In this document: positions 41,713 through 55,000 of the stretch, in pieces | Position numbering within the stretch: position 1 is the first letter of the stretch | Layout of the letters: every line of letters begins with the position of its first letter | From: Heterocephalus glaber | Taxonomy: Eukaryota > Chordata > Mammalia > Rodentia > Bathyergidae | Direction: 5' to 3' | Assembly (NCBI RefSeq): GCF_000247695.1 | Contig: NW_004624849.1 | Span: forward strand, 2,580,523-2,644,522 | Length of the DNA: 64,000 nt | The notes under the pieces: model-generated | Seen by the model: the letters and a program-made list of their open reading frames with translations, nothing else | Database searches by the model: none | What the model was told of the DNA's origin: nothing | Position numbers and translations under genes: made by a program

Positions 41713-44700
41713 CTGCCTCTTTTATCTCATCCAGACCACCGGGATTACAGCAGTGCTAAACCACTCACTCACATGTAGTGGTTTAGTAATCACACGCCCT
41801 TAATTCCAGTATCACGCATTCCAGATTCAGCTACCTCTGACCAAATGGGGCTTGGGAGGTAGGGGGGACACTCAGACCCAAACCATAAAACTGTATACTC
41901 TTGGCTTAATAGATCTTATCTCCTTCACCCCTGCCCATTCAAGTACTTACAGCTCAAGAAGAAAAATAATATCTGTTCCACAAGACCTTTCAATCTACTT
42001 TGGGAAAGCAGGTCACAATCTGACATGGTAGAGAAAGTGGCTAAAACCTCAGGGTGCATGTTTTGCTCTTAAACCCAAACACACTCCACTGCTACCACCT
42101 CCTCTGCTGCAAATGAATACAGCTCTCTTTTACTTGTAGGCCGCACAGCTGTTCTCTTGCAGAAGTGTCCTCCTCAGCTTCAATGGGCCAATCTTGGAGC
42201 TGTCTTAAATTAACCAGCTCTCTAGGTAGGGAACCCTCTCACTGAGCAAGAGAGTGAGGAAACCCTGCTTAAGTGGCTGCCCACAGCCTGAGGTGCTGCC
42301 CAAGAGCACTTCACACCAAGGTCAGTAATTATACAGTTTCTGCTTGCCTCCACTTAGTGCCAGCTGTAGAATGGGGCTGCCTCTCCCCCCTACTGATAGA
42401 GAGTGGGTCACTTACTTCAAAAGCATATCTAGATCATCTGCTGAATGTCAAATACTGTGCTAAAGAGCTGGAGAGAAAGGAAGAGGAGGGGACACGTGAG
42501 AAATAGATCCTGAAAAAGCACCAGCAGAAGCACCTTCCAGGACCCAGTTAGGAAGCAGTCAAGAAGTAACAAGGACCAAAGGCCAGAAACACTCCGATCC
42601 TTCTGGGCCCCAGACGCATAGTCCTCAAAGTCAGGTACATCCTGTATGGCCTGGGCATTCATCACACCTTGAATTTGGACTTCATGAAGAGGACAAAGAA
42701 TGGACATTTTAAATGACTAAGCCCTCTGCAAGACAGAGATTGCAATACAATTTTGATTGCCTTTATTGGCCAATCCGCTGTGTGCCAGACACTTTTCTAA
42801 GGGTCTAATTCCCACATGCTTATAGGGTGGATACAATGATATCTCCATTTCACAGATGAGGAAACAAAGGTCTGGCAAGATTAAGTAATTTACCTAAGGG
42901 CAGACAGCTAGTAATTGGCAGGCCTTCTCTCCAATACCGTACACTGCACCAAAACTTGAGTGTAATTAACAGCCAGGCAGCTACCTTAGGAAGAAACCTG
43001 TGATCAGGATTGCCTAAGAGGAGACCCTAGTTCTTTCCCTGATTGAATTTGAATTCATTCTTTGTTTTTTGGACCTTGGTACCCCTCTGGGGCCCCCAAG
43101 GTATATTCACTGCACAGGAGATTTGTGGTTTGGCATTGTCTCCACCCTCAGTTGCTCTTTGCAAACTATCTCATCCTCTGTCTGCTGCTGCTTAAAGTTC
43201 ACTTGAGCATGGCTTCTTCAGCAGCCATATCCCTGTGGAGGTTGGTGTTCTCAGACAGGCTGCAGGATGCCATGTCTGCGTGATACCAGGGGAGCTGCCT
43301 CCTTCCTGGTGTACCAGCTCCTCTCTCAGATCTGGGTGCTTCATGATTATACTACCCACACGATGCCTGTGCCTGTCTTCCCTCATCTCCTGGGAAGAGC
43401 ATGAGAGGGGGCTGTTCTGCTTCTTTGGACAGCAAAAGTAACTTCCTGATTGAAATAGATCCGCTACTGGACAAAAACATGAATGTCTCAACCCTCCCGA
43501 GTAGGCTCATTAATCATCCTCCATCTTCAACAGCCAGGAGGCTCATGGTTAACCTTGTTTCTTAGCCACAACCCATACCTGGGCTCCATACCTGGGGAGG
43601 AGGACATTGGAGGGAGGCAGAAGGAGGCTGTCTACTCAGAAGCACTCCTGAGCCTTTGGAATTGCATGAGCTTTGGCCAGCTGGGAGCCATCCAAATGGT
43701 CTGAGCAAGGAAAGCTGGCCGGGCCATGCGGAGGACCTACAGAGGGCCACTTTGGCGTCATCACCTCCAAGAACCTTCTCTGAGTCTAGCCCTTTATAAA
43801 GAGCAGAGATGGAGGGAGAGCCCCTAACCTGAGCAGTAAACACCAGCAGCAGTAGCGGTCAGTCTTTCCACTCAAGGGCAGGAAGCATTCTATGATGTAC
43901 TACTATTACAGAGCACTTACTCTGTCTACATCTTTTCCAACCTGGATGGAGGACAGGATGTGTATACAACATAACAGCTGAGGAGTTGGCATGGGGTATT
44001 TAGAGGAGCTAGAGGGAAGAGGTAAGGACAGACAGAAGGAATGACACACCTTGACTAGGCTGAGAGGAAGGTGAACATATTCTGAGCAGAGAAAGCATTT
44101 GTTCATTTCCTCATTTGTTTGTTCGTGTAATATTTCTTGATCTCCTACTAAAGTCAGGATCTAGTGCAGGCCCTAGGGACACAAAGATAAACAAGAAGTG
44201 ACCGTCTCCTGAGCAAGGCTGGGTGTAGGGTGAGGCAAAGAGGGCACTGAGGATGCAAAATAAGTAGGCAGTCATTGTCAGGTGCCAACCCTGCGCTCGG
44301 ACAGCCTGGCACCAAGAGAGAGCACCTCCGTAAGCTCTGCACCCTGCACACCTTGCTTGCCTCATGCCCTGCTCCAGAGGGGATCATAGTCTGTGATGTG
44401 CAGAGGCTTGAAGGTGGGAAGCTGTGACCTCCTTAGCGTGGCATTAAGGCCCTCAGGATGTGGCTTCACTTACCATCCGAGGACCACTTCTTGCCCTTTC
44501 TCTCTCCAGCTCCTGGCAGGCCCAGTCATGTTATTCTTTTGAATGTGGTGCTCATCTTCACACTTCCACCCTCTACTGGAAACTCCCTCCACTTCACCTT
44601 TTCACCTGCCAGGCAGACTCCTGCCCCCCACCAGTCACTGAAACCCTCTTGCTCTCTGTGCCCCCTCAACCTCTGGAATTAGAACTGGCAGCCTCATTGC

Positions 44701-46430
44701 CCAGGATAAGGACAATAAAGGTGTCCTCAGAATGCCATAGTGGTGCCTGATGTGGCTGGTGGGACAAGTAGGAGCAGGATATCATGTATGTCACTTATCA
44801 TTGTTCTTCCTATCAGGCATCTTGTGGTACTGTAGGGCATGTCCTGTCATCCTGTAAAAGGAACAACATTTTTCATTACACAGTCTAAAACCATTCTTCC
44901 CCCAAAGGTCATAACTCTATATTTGGCTGGTCTGGGACAAAATCCTAGTTGTCTGACTTCCAACTGCTACTTACTACCCCCAAGAGATGAGAGTTCCCTC
45001 CTCAAGCTCAGGAAGCCCCTGTGTTTGTGCTGCTATCAGCACAAGAGTCTCATGATCATCTCTTTTCCTTCCATCCGGTCCTGGTAGTCAGCGTCCAAAA
45101 GGCAGGGACATCCCCATTCATTTCTAGAGCTCCAGGACCTGTCCCAGGAGTAGTGGCTGAGCTGATAAGATGTGTCGGGGTCAGAGGTAGCAATAGAGAC
45201 CACCTGATTCAGAAAGCATGAAATAAGAGATGACTAGGACGCATGTGGCCAGGTGCCACACAGAGTGGACTGGCCTGGAGGCCGTGCATGAGTCAACCAG
45301 AGAGGGAAGGAGTAAAAGGGAAGATAGGCCCCAGAATTCTTCTCTGATTCAGAGAAAGGCCAAAAGTTCCTCTGGGAGTGGAAGTAGCAGGAGGCCCTGT
45401 TACACTCATAAAACTGGCTGCAGAGAGGGGCCCTGTCTGCTTGGATGAGAATCTCCTTGCAGCTTGCCAGCAGATGCTTGCGGAGGAGAGAAATTCCAAC
45501 CCCTTGATGTGAGTTCTCCCACAGAACTAAAAAGAGCCCATCAATCCCACACATTCTGTATCCAGATGAGTCTGCAGCCTCTCCAGCCCAAGGAGACTAT
45601 GGGTGGAGGGAACATGAGGCTAGGGAGGCATCATCCCCCCTCCACCCCCCAGTTTACATCCCTGGAAGAAAAGCGCTCTTTGCACCATTCCCACTGCACC
45701 CTAGTTCCAAAGGAGAACCACAAGGATGGACATTCTGATGGGCTCAGTGAGACCTGGGCAGGTTGGACACATAAGCACCAGCTGAGAGACAACTCTTTCT
45801 CACCTAAGAAAAGCTCTCTGAACCTTGAGAAAGGAAATGGGGTGAGAAACCTGGCTTGAGGAGCCTGGGGGAGGCACATTTCAGGAAAGCACTGGGTGAC
45901 CATTAGGATGTGGGGTTACAACAGCTACACAGGCTAACGCCAGGATTCTGCCTGCAGCCACTATCACCTGGGGCCTAAGTGGATGCACTTAGTCAAATCA
46001 GACCCCTTGCAAGCCCACCAGCCTGTCCCTCCTCCTTGCCTCTTCCCTCTGCCATTGGCAGGCTGCCCAGGACTATCAGGGAGAACAGTCATTGCGGGCT
46101 GAAACACCTTGGGCTGAGCCATGGCAGGGAGTGAGGGCATGACTGCAAGCTGGGAGTAGGGGCTGTGATCCAAAGCATGCAGAAGGATATGACAGTGATG
46201 GGCAGGGGAGGCCTTCTGTCCCAGCCCAGGGCCAGGGACCTCTCCTCTCCTCCCAGGGCAGGCAGTCTTCAGGGCATAGGAGCACAGGTTCCCAGGGACC
46301 CTAGGAGGGTCTTTTGTTGACAAGGCTCAGCTAGGCCAGGCTCCTCTTGTTTCCCATTGCTTGTGGCCTCCCTGCCATGGTTTCCCCCATCCCTTATCTC
46401 TCTTGTTTCATGCTCATTAGAAGTTCCCCT
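41713..46430. other. Unique DNA with a MIR; no gene supported
   Basis: A clear MIR core lies at about 42760-42935 (CCATTTCACAGATGAGGAAA...TTAAGTAATTTACCTAAGGG). Many short frames occur on both strands (for example 45464-45859, 45964-46323), none with domains or splice context. Parts with balanced composition could hide exons of an unrecognised gene. Confidence 0.45.
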
Positions 46431-46432
46431 CT

Positions 46433-46566
46433 TAAAGTGGGCATGGTGGTACACACCTGTAATTCCAGCACCAGGGACACTGAGGCAGAAGAATCACCAT
46501 GCATTCAACCCCGAGGTACATAGTGAGTTTGTGTCCAGCCTGGGGAGACCCTGTCTCAAAAACAGT
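46433..46566 (+). mobile_element. B1 SINE
   Basis: GTGGGCATGGTGGTACACAC, CTGTAATTCCAGCACCAGGG, ACATAGTGAGTTTGTGTCC, GAGACCCTGTCTCAAAAACA. Confidence 0.88.
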
Positions 46567-47940
46567 TGCCCTCTTTTTAGCCTTATTGGCTGTGCCTATG
46601 GTTGGTGTGTCCTGCTGAGTGCCAGGCCCCTGGGAGGCTACCAACATAAAGGCCCTGTCCTCCCACTAGAGTTGACTTCCCAAACAAGCAGGACATAGTG
46701 AGACCACAGTGCAGTGGCAGTTCAGGAGCTGGGGAAGAGGGAGAGGTCCCAGTGACAGTTTGGACAGGCAGGGATGGTGACATATGAGTGGGTCCACAGA
46801 GGCTTGTCTCTTCAAAGCTCAACTATTTGCACCTTGGGGCCTTTCCTCAAGCCTCTCTGGTGCCTGGGTCTCCTGTAGCTTCCAGTTGGCTTCATGCCTC
46901 TCACTTTTCTAAACATACGACAGAGCTCTATGGAAGGTACAGGAGCAGACTTAACACCCAGATGAAATAAAAATACAGTACTTAGAATAGCTACTGTTTA
47001 TTAGCATTAATTCAGTGCCAACAATGATGCTAAACATTTAACGTGCATAAGCTCTTGTCATCCTTACAGCACTCTAGCAAGGCAGGTATTACTATCACCC
47101 CTATCCTACTAATGGAGAGACAAAGTCTCAAAGGGATTAAACATGCCCCATGCCATGCAGCTGGTAAATGGAGTTCTGTTTCTCTCTGATGGCTGTGTTT
47201 GTGAGCATCTTCTATGGTGCATCCCAATAGGGTAGAATCTACCTCAAAACTCTGCTCCCCAGATAGCCCTTACCTCAGTGCCCTCAACACCGCATCCCAA
47301 GCAAGTTCATAGATGAGGCTGTCTACAGTTTAAGCATGGAAATCCACCTGTCCGGAGAAGGGAGCAGTTATGGAGGAGGAAGACAGCTCCGAAGCGCAGC
47401 TCTGGGACAGACAGAGGATTGGTGGGAGTCAGAAAACTGGATCTGATGGTGCCTTGCCTGACATCCTAGAATACAAAATGATGTCGAAGAAACAAGGCTG
47501 TGAATAAAGGAGGACTTGGTGTGGTCATTTCTTCTGCTTTGGTCTCTGCACTCTTGCGGAGTCTCCAAGAGTGCCCTGTTGGGATGGAATATTGGGAGGT
47601 CACAGCTTCTGTGCTCCACAGGAGGTCCCGCAAGGAAGGCCCAGGGAGCCATTCGCTATTTTCAGTGGAAACTAAGTGGTGATTATTAGTCATGCTAACT
47701 TTGGGTCTGGATGTGCTAAGCCTTTGTTCATAGTAAGAAATGAGGATGTCTTGGTTCACCCAGTTAACCACTATCAAGAATATTTTAAGAAGCACAATTT
47801 CTGAAAAATGGAGCAAACTCTTGAGTTCACATAGCATACGAAGTATGTTCATGAATCATGAAAAAACCAATGCAGTTGGAAAAGGAAACTGGTTTTCAGC
47901 CCACACTGAATGTTACAACCAGTGTGGGAACTTGAACAAA
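46567..47940. other. Unique DNA with a MIR
   Basis: MIR-like text at about 46985-47175 (GCACTCTAGCAAGGCAGGTA, GAGAGACAAAGTCTCAAAGG, CATGCAGCTGGTAAATGG). No gene supported. Confidence 0.5.
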
Positions 47941-47944
47941 TAAA

Positions 47945-48085
47945 TACCCATGCTCAGGTCCCACTCCCAGAATGTCTGATGCAGTTGGTCTGGGTGGGAC
48001 CCAAACGTGGATATTGTTTGAAAGCTTCCCAGGTGATTTTACTGTGCAGCCAGGTTGAAAACCACTGGCCTCTTGAGGTCCCTTT
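47945..48085 (-). mobile_element. hAT (MER5A-like) relic
   Basis: CAGGTCCCACTCCCAGAATG, GGTCTGGGTGGGACCCAAAC, TTCCCAGGTGATTTTACTGT, GTTGAAAACCACTG: the hallmark order of MER5A with the terminal AACCACTG. Strand is tentative. Confidence 0.75.
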
Positions 48086-48139
48086 CAAATCTGTGCTTCT
48101 CTATAGAGTAGTCGATATATCCTACCAGACCTATTTTAA

Positions 48140-48312
48140 TAAATAAGCTTTTATTAGGACACAACCATGCCTGGGTTGTAATATTCATGTTGTCTGTGGT
48201 TACTTTCAAGCCACCACGTGGTTACTTCAGTTCCTATAAAGACCTTAAAGCCTGCAAACCTAAAATACTTACTGTCTGGCCTTCTATAGCTACAACAGCA
48301 ATGCTAGTTTTT
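48140..48312 (-). mobile_element. hAT-Charlie-type relic
   Basis: AATAAGCTTTTATTAGGACA, CAACCATGCCTGGGTTG, AAAGCCTGCAAACCTAAAAT and ACTTACTGTCTGGCCTTCTA match a common nonautonomous Charlie element. Strand is tentative. Confidence 0.7.
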
Positions 48313-49238
48313 GCTTCTCACCAGGAACAGGAGAGGGTGGGGTTGCCCAGGATCTGCTTCCCATGACAGCCAGGGTACCAACAGTCTTGTTGACTGCCAA
48401 TTCTTCTATGCCACGACAGTGCCTGGCGTACAGTGCACTTACAACATATCTTGTGGGTGGGTGGGTAGATGGAAAGATGAATAAATAGTGGATGGATGGA
48501 TAAACAAGAGTTCCAACTAACTTTACCCACAGTGTCACCCCTACAACCACAGTTATCCCTCTGCTGCACAGCAGTCATAAGCACTGCAAAAAAGGCTACT
48601 TTGAAGCAAGCCTGGCTCACTCCCTTTGTGAAGCCCTGGGAACCCAAGTGCTTTGGCCTCCACACCCAGCACCCCGCCACCCACCCCAGCAGTCCTTTCA
48701 GCAAAAGTGTGAAAATACAAGCAATTTTCTCACAAGGCAATTTCCTGAGGCCCCAGCATCCACCCCCCACTGATATCTTTAAACTGCACAGTGGAATTTT
48801 TCTTCACTAGCTTGACGGCAGGATGGAGTTCAGAGAAGGAACTATGCCCAGGGAGCTCTCACTTTCCTCTTTGGGATCAGTGATGATTGGGACAGGGAAA
48901 GGGACCAGTCAAGTCTTCTGCAGTCCCACTGGGGGCAATGAGAAGCAGGCAGGCAGCCAAAGGGCAAAAGGGCTTCCTTGTGATCACTGCCCCCTCGTGA
49001 CGGTAGGGGACAGGAGGAACAATTCCTGGTACCAGTCCTAGCCTGCCACCGACCAGGAGGGTTCCATCCCTCTGCACTGGAGGACAAGATTAGACAAGAG
49101 GCTTCAGCAACGGCACTATTAGAGGTCTGAACCTGCAATTTGGTGTTGGTGTACATGCGTATATAACTACAATAAAACTATAAAAGTATGTAGCTATATT
49201 CTACAGTAAATGAATACACGTTCATTTACAAACTCACT
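48313..49238. other. Unique DNA; short degenerate tetranucleotide repeat
   Basis: GGTGGGTGGGTAGATGG and GTGGATGGATGGATAAAC at 48453-48506 form a degenerate (TGGA)n tract. No gene supported; frames at 48318-48770 and 48496-48810 are antisense overlaps crossing this repeat. Confidence 0.5.
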
Positions 49239-49240
49239 AT

Positions 49241-49348
49241 GGGGGCTGGGGATTTAGCTCAGTGGTTCCGCCCCCTGCCTCACAAGCAGAAGGTCCCGAA
49301 TTCGATCCCCGGTACCCCGGTATCCCCCCCCCCTCAAAAAAAAAACCT
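49241..49348 (+). mobile_element. ID SINE
   Basis: GGGGGCTGGGGATTTAGCTC, AGTGGTTCCGCCCCCTGCC, CGAATTCGATCCCCGGTACC, then a C homopolymer and A tail. A clean young-looking copy. Confidence 0.92.
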
Positions 49349-50720
49349 ATGAAAAAGTTTGTCTGGTCCCCATGTGACAATGCTCCTTTCCCTCAGCAAT
49401 TGGGGTTGGTGTTTAAAAGTGACAGTCTGTCTGATTGTCCAGCCCTCACTTTCTGGCCCAGCTGTGTGACCTTGGCCAAATTACTTTACCGTCTGAGCCT
49501 CAGTTTCCTTACTTCTAAAGGATGATAATTGTACAGGTTGGTGTAAACGCTTAGTGAGTTGTAACTTCTCTGATGGTCACGCTGTGAAGGACATAGAGAT
49601 GTGCTGCCCAGACCACCTCTCAAGGAGGCATGTGCTGCAGAACACAGGGACTAGCGGTGGGGTGCGGGTGCACAGCCTCTAGCCTGAGCTACCTCAGGGT
49701 CCCCAGGTCAGGCCCCTTCCGGGAAGCCCTCACTGGGTGACCCGCATCTTGCCCAGACCCTGGTATGCTGGCAGGCACTGTTACTCAGAGGTTCCTGGGG
49801 TGGGCTGAGCCTAGGCCAGGCCTCATGGTTCACTTCTCCCTCTGCCCAGTCCTGTTTCTTCCTGCTCTATTCACAGATGTTGATCCCAAACAAACTGTCT
49901 CAGCCTCTGCCCCAGAGAACGAAGCCCACGGCACATTTCACTGTTTTGAACTGATGCACCCAGGGCAATCAGCACCCTAGCCACTGCTCCAGGTCCCCTT
50001 GGGTTGGCCTTGCAGGCCCAATGCATCTGCAGACCACCAGCGCTGGGGAGGTGTGACCGAGGCCATGCTAAGGGTCCGTCACACCTCAGGATGGCCACTG
50101 CCTGCCCCCAAAACAGGGCTAAATGCAGAGGAAGTAAACAGCTCCCCAGAAACTGGGACCCTCCCTTCTTCTCCTGTCTCTCCTTCCCTCTTTCTCACAT
50201 TAGAATGCTTCCTTGCCTCCTTTCTTCCTTCCCTTCCTTCCTCTCTCCCTCCCTCCCACCTTTGCTTCTCTCCTTCCAGCTTCCTTCCCTCCCAGCTTTG
50301 CTTCCCCACACATTTGTGGAGCCCCTGCTCTGGCCAGGCCTCATGTCAGGTGTGAGTGTTTGGGACCATCAGGACAGGAGCACACAGTATAAAATGAGAA
50401 CAACTCAGCTCCATATCAGCGCTCAGCTAGAGGGTGCCAGGCTGCATATAGGAGAACTGAAGGGCTCAAGGGAGGCTTTCTGGGGGAAGGAGATATCTTC
50501 CTTGAGTCTTTATAGCAGCCAAAAGGAGTGGGGTAGGAAAACACCTCAGGTCATCCCAGGCCAGGTACCCATGCAGCTGCTGAGACGCTGCACACAGCTA
50601 TCAGTTTCCTGTGAAAGTAAATTTGCTTCCCACAGTCTCAACTTCAGAGTCAAGAGGGCGGTCTGTGAACACAGACCCTTGCAGTTAGTAACCTGCTTGT
50701 TTCATAAAGGTGAGTATTAA
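49349..50720. other. Unique DNA with MIR and pyrimidine tract
   Basis: MIR at about 49435-49555 (GCTGTGTGACCTTGGCCAAA...GAGCCTCAGTTTCCTTACTT). A CCTT/CCCT-rich pyrimidine tract at 50160-50300 creates the Ser/Leu/Pro-rich frame 50004-50720, which is therefore not called. Confidence 0.55.
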
Positions 50721-50725
50721 GTCAT

Positions 50726-51278
50726 TGTCATGGTTTGGACCTTATATGTCTCCCCGAAGGCCAGCTCGTAGGTTTTAGGGAAGTGATTGGATCATGAGGA
50801 CACTAACCTCATCAATGGATAATCCGAGGGGCCCAGGATTTAGCTCAGTGGTTCCAGGTGCCTGCCATGCAAGTGCAAGGTCCCGAGTTCCATCCCCGGT
50901 GAAAAAAACAAACAAAAAAAGAAATAAAAATCAATGGATAATCCACTGATGAGTTCACAGCTAAACGGACTCTTAGGAAGTGGTGTCCAGTTTAAGGGAG
51001 GAGGTAGGTCATGGGGTGTGACCCTGGGGCCTAGATCTTGCCTTTATCTCCCTCCTCTGACCCTTGTCCTCCTGCTTCCTGGCTGCCACGTGGTAAGCCA
51101 CTTTCCTCCACCCCACTCTTCCACCATGATGTTTCTGCTTCATCCACCACAGGCCTGAAAGGGACTAAAACCTCGGACCAGGGACCACAACCTCTGAAAC
51201 TATGAGCCAGCATAAGCTTTTCCTCCTTGAAATCATTGTGTCAGGTATTTTGTCACAGCAATGAAAAGCTGGCTCGCA
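50726..51278 (+). mobile_element. MaLR-like solo LTR, interrupted by an ID
   Basis: Starts TGTCATGGTTTGGACC, holds GTGATTGGATCATGAGGACA and CCACCATGATGTTTCTGCTT, and ends GGTATTTTGTCACAGCAATG...GCTCGCA, the order of ERVL-MaLR LTRs. Flanks GTCAT (50721-50725) and GTCCC (51279-51283) are an imperfect 5-bp duplication. No internal retroviral genes are present. Confidence 0.7.
50811..50944 (+). mobile_element. ID SINE with 15-bp target-site duplications
   Basis: GAGGGGCCCAGGATTTAGCT, GAGTTCCATCCCCGGTG, A-rich tail; flanked by ATCAATGGATAATCC at 50811-50825 and 50930-50944, inside the LTR. Confidence 0.94.
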
Positions 51279-51283
51279 GTCCC

Positions 51284-51940
51284 CTTTGTCTTTGCTCTTC
51301 CCACCTCCTAACACCAATTCATTTCATCTTTCCCCACAGCTCACGCCTCTCATGCACTTATCTTTCCCACCCTGAACCTGTGGGTTGTAGCAGAGCAGAA
51401 GCCCTTCCTGGATGTTCAGCTTGTCACATGGTGCCTCTGAAAAGCCTCCACTGCCCCCCGCACCCCGTGGAGAGCCCAGCCCCTCTAGGCTTGTAGGGGC
51501 TGGGTCTCCTACAGAGTTGGCCATACAGTGAATTGCTACCAGCAGAATCTTATTTTCCCCACAGAGTCCGTTATAAAGATCTTATTTCCAAGGATCTAAC
51601 CTGAAGAAAACTTGGGTAAGTTGGGTTCTGAATGGTCCCACATGGCGGAGGCCTGGCAGCCTTGTAGGAAATGGGAAATATAGCCACCACCTAGCAATTC
51701 ATCTGTCCTCTCCTTAATCTGAATCCTTTCTCTTGTTTTATTTTTCTCCTTTAGTACAGCCCTACAGTTGTACACCTGCCTCTGTTGTGCTAGCTGGCAG
51801 TACCTCCCATTCATGAGCTGCAGAAATGTGGATTGTGGTATGCAACCAAGGCTTGTGGTCATTTGCTACCCAGAATTATTGTGGCCAACGAATGTCTTAC
51901 TTGTTTCTTAGCACAGTACTGTGAGGTTGATAGAATAAGT
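51284..51940. other. Unique DNA; no gene supported
   Basis: Nothing recognised apart from short chance frames. Confidence 0.45.
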
Positions 51941-51941
51941 A

Positions 51942-52052
51942 AGAGATAAAACCAAGGCCAAGGATTTAGCTCAGTGGTGCTGCTGCCTGCCTTGCAAGCA
52001 CAAGGCCCCGAGTTCCATCCCCGGTACCAAAAAAGAGAGAGAGATAAAACCA
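51942..52052 (+). mobile_element. ID SINE with 13-bp target-site duplications
   Basis: AGGCCAAGGATTTAGCTCAG, GAGTTCCATCCCCGGTACC, A/GA tail; AGAGATAAAACCA at 51942-51954 and 52040-52052. Confidence 0.94.
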
Positions 52053-55000
52053 GAAGACAGGGAAGAAATCAGCATATTTTCCAAATCCTCAGTTTGAACA
52101 TTTTGCATAATTGTTATCTAATTTGATTCTTACAACAACTCCACGAGATTGCTGTCTCACAAAAAGGAATGCTGTGGCTGCAGGTAACAGTACACCCAAC
52201 TGTTAAGTCTTATGAAATAAAAAGTCTTTGTTTTCAGATAAGAAGTCTAGAGAGATAGGCAATCCCAGGGCTGAATCAACAACTTGGCAAAATCAAGAAC
52301 CCACCTTCTATCTTTCTTCTTCATTATCCATTGTATGTTTTCTTTTCTTTCTTAGGCTTATCACCTCATGGTTGCATGATGGCTGCCACAGCTCTGAACA
52401 TCACATTTTCACCGGCAGGAATGTGGCAGCAGGACTTTTTTGGCATATAAAGAGGAAAATTCCTTTCCAGAATTCTTCCCCTTGTATCCCATTGGCTAAA
52501 ATTAAGTCACATGACCAGCTCTAAACCATCAACAACAAAAAGAAAATGGTTAAGACCATGTCTTAAGTTGCAAAAGCTTTGGGGCAAAAAGCACACAGGC
52601 TCTGTGAAGAGTGAATTGTTCAACTACAGGGCAAAAGCACACCGGCTGTGTGAGAATCAAATGGTTAAATAAGAAGTATAGATTAGTAAAGCGTGTTGTG
52701 CCTGGCCATGCCCGCCCCCTTTCCTCAAGAACTGCTTATCCTTGAGACAGCACCTGGCCCAAACTGCTTTTTCTCTTACACTGATTCCTCCTCCTCCTCC
52801 TCCTCCTTCTCCTCCCCCTACCCTATTCCCTCCTCCTTCTTCTCCTTTTCCTTCTCCTTCTCCTTCTTCGCCAGAGAGGGCTTGGTGGCTTTTTTCTTCT
52901 CCCAGAGTCTCCCTAACAGCTGGGTGCTCTCGGTGGAGAAATAGCCCCCTCTGGGCCTCTTGATGACTGAACTAAGTCTGTCTCTGGGTAATCTTCATCC
53001 TCCACACTGCCCGTGGTTACATACTGCGACAGACATCCACAAGTATTCTTACTCCCACTTTACAGAAAACAAAGCTTTGGAAGTTTTAAAACACATTACC
53101 CAAGATCATCCAGCTCCAAGTTGGTACAGCAAGGATTTAAACCCATCTCTGCTGCTAAACCTTTTCTACTCTATTGTCAGGGTCTTTTGGCCAAATTTAT
53201 AAAGCCAAGTGCCAGAGCAGAGCTCCAACTGGGATCTCCCAGTGGGAATGTTTTCCTCAACCAGCCCACCCAGGCACCACCTTCACACAGAAAATGCTGC
53301 TGTACAGGTCCTGTCCTCTTTCTTCTTTTCGGATACTTCCATGGCCATGGCGCCACAATTTATGGCACCACAATTTATGGTATATCAGTAGAGATGCTCC
53401 TGCCCCGCAATACATGCCAGCCCAAAACCCCAGTCCCAGCTTCAGGGTCTGTAAAATGATTTAAAGTTCTGCCTGGCCCTCACCATAAATCCAGAAGCCT
53501 GGATGTCACATTTCCCAGAATAAGGACATGTGTACCTGCGCCCAACAAGTAGAGCCTCCCCCACATCCGACTAACCACCCCAACCTGCTGACTACTCCTC
53601 TCCAGGAAAATGGGCTCAGGTTCCCCACCTTGGCATGTTTTTCTGTCTTCCTACCACCTCCCTGGCTCCTGGAGGAGCATCCCATCAGTGCCTCTCTCTT
53701 GAACCAATGAGCTGTACACCAGGGTTGCCCATCATGCTTGCCAGCTGCCCTGCACCAACTTCAAATATGAGAGGTCAATTTTACACCTATGAGTGGCTCC
53801 CACTTGACCTCCATGCTCACCCTCTCCTGGGCATGGGAGTTCACTAGGAGTGCACTGGACAGGACTGTCACAGAGACTGTTACAGGTACCTACTGCTTTA
53901 CAGGTGCCTTCTTCTATTGAACATCTCCCACATACAAAAGAACCCCAGAAGGCCATTTGAACCTCCTTCCCCCACCAGACCCCTTTCACGTGACTAGAAA
54001 TGCACCTCTACATAAGCCAGTCAACTGTTACAGTGGCCAATTTGCTCCACCTCTGTCCTCAGAGAAACACAGGTTCCTGAGCACTGAATTTCTGAAGCTC
54101 AAGGCTGAGGTCACATGCAGGTTGGAAGATGGAAAAGACACAGAAGTCAAGGAATAATGAAATATAGAAGATAAAACCAGGGAAGGAAAAATCTTCCAGA
54201 TCATTTAGACTGATGATTCTCAAACTACTTTCAAGCAGCAGAATTTGTCTTCCAAATGAACTGTCTACATAGAACAGGGATTCTATGTAGGGGTAGTAGC
54301 CTCAGAAAATACCTTCGCCCCCCACAGAATTTCAGGGCTCTATGGAGCACAACTTGGAAACCATTGCTCTTACGAGTCTAGTTTTTACCCATGGGGAAAT
54401 GGAGGCTGAGATAAGGGAAGTGATTTGCAAAAGGAGCAGCCAAGCTGAAGCTGAGATGCTGAAAACTTTGCCTAAACCAGAGGCAAAGGGGAAGAGCTTA
54501 TGGAAGGGGAGTAGTCAAAAGCGGGGAGAGGAGTTCGTGTTTTAGAGTTCCTAAGCGAGTACCCTAGCACATGGACGGCTACCTAGGACAGCGCCTGATA
54601 GACAGCTCAGGGGCTCAGGGGAAAGGCCCTCTGCCTGAAAGGGGACACTGGCTTTTGGCCCTATTTCATTGTTTTGCTCACACACTGGGCCTTGGAGAGG
54701 TATTTCCAGGGCAATCCTTCACCACTCTCAACTCCTGTCAGCCATTTAACACACTGAATAAAATATCAGTCCCTCACTGAGAACAGATCCAGGCAGAAAG
54801 TCGATTAAAGCTGACCTAAAGCTTAATGGGGACCTTAATTCTTGTGACATTGTTGGCCCCAGAAAAGGCCCTGACTTGTTTGCAAAGGCAGAACAGGAGA
54901 TGGACACTCATTTTCTGGATAAAATGGGAGCAGAACAGACAGGCCGAGGTTTGAGAATTGAGGAAGGGAAGGAATCTCTGCCCTCCTTACCTTCCTGCAG

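Noticed and set aside
45464..46323. Overlapping 119-131-codon frames on both strands
   Set aside because: No signature, opposite strands overlap, no splice evidence.
50004..50720. 238-codon plus-strand frame
   Set aside because: Kept open by a pyrimidine-rich simple repeat that encodes Ser/Leu/Pro runs; overlapping frame shows the same effect.
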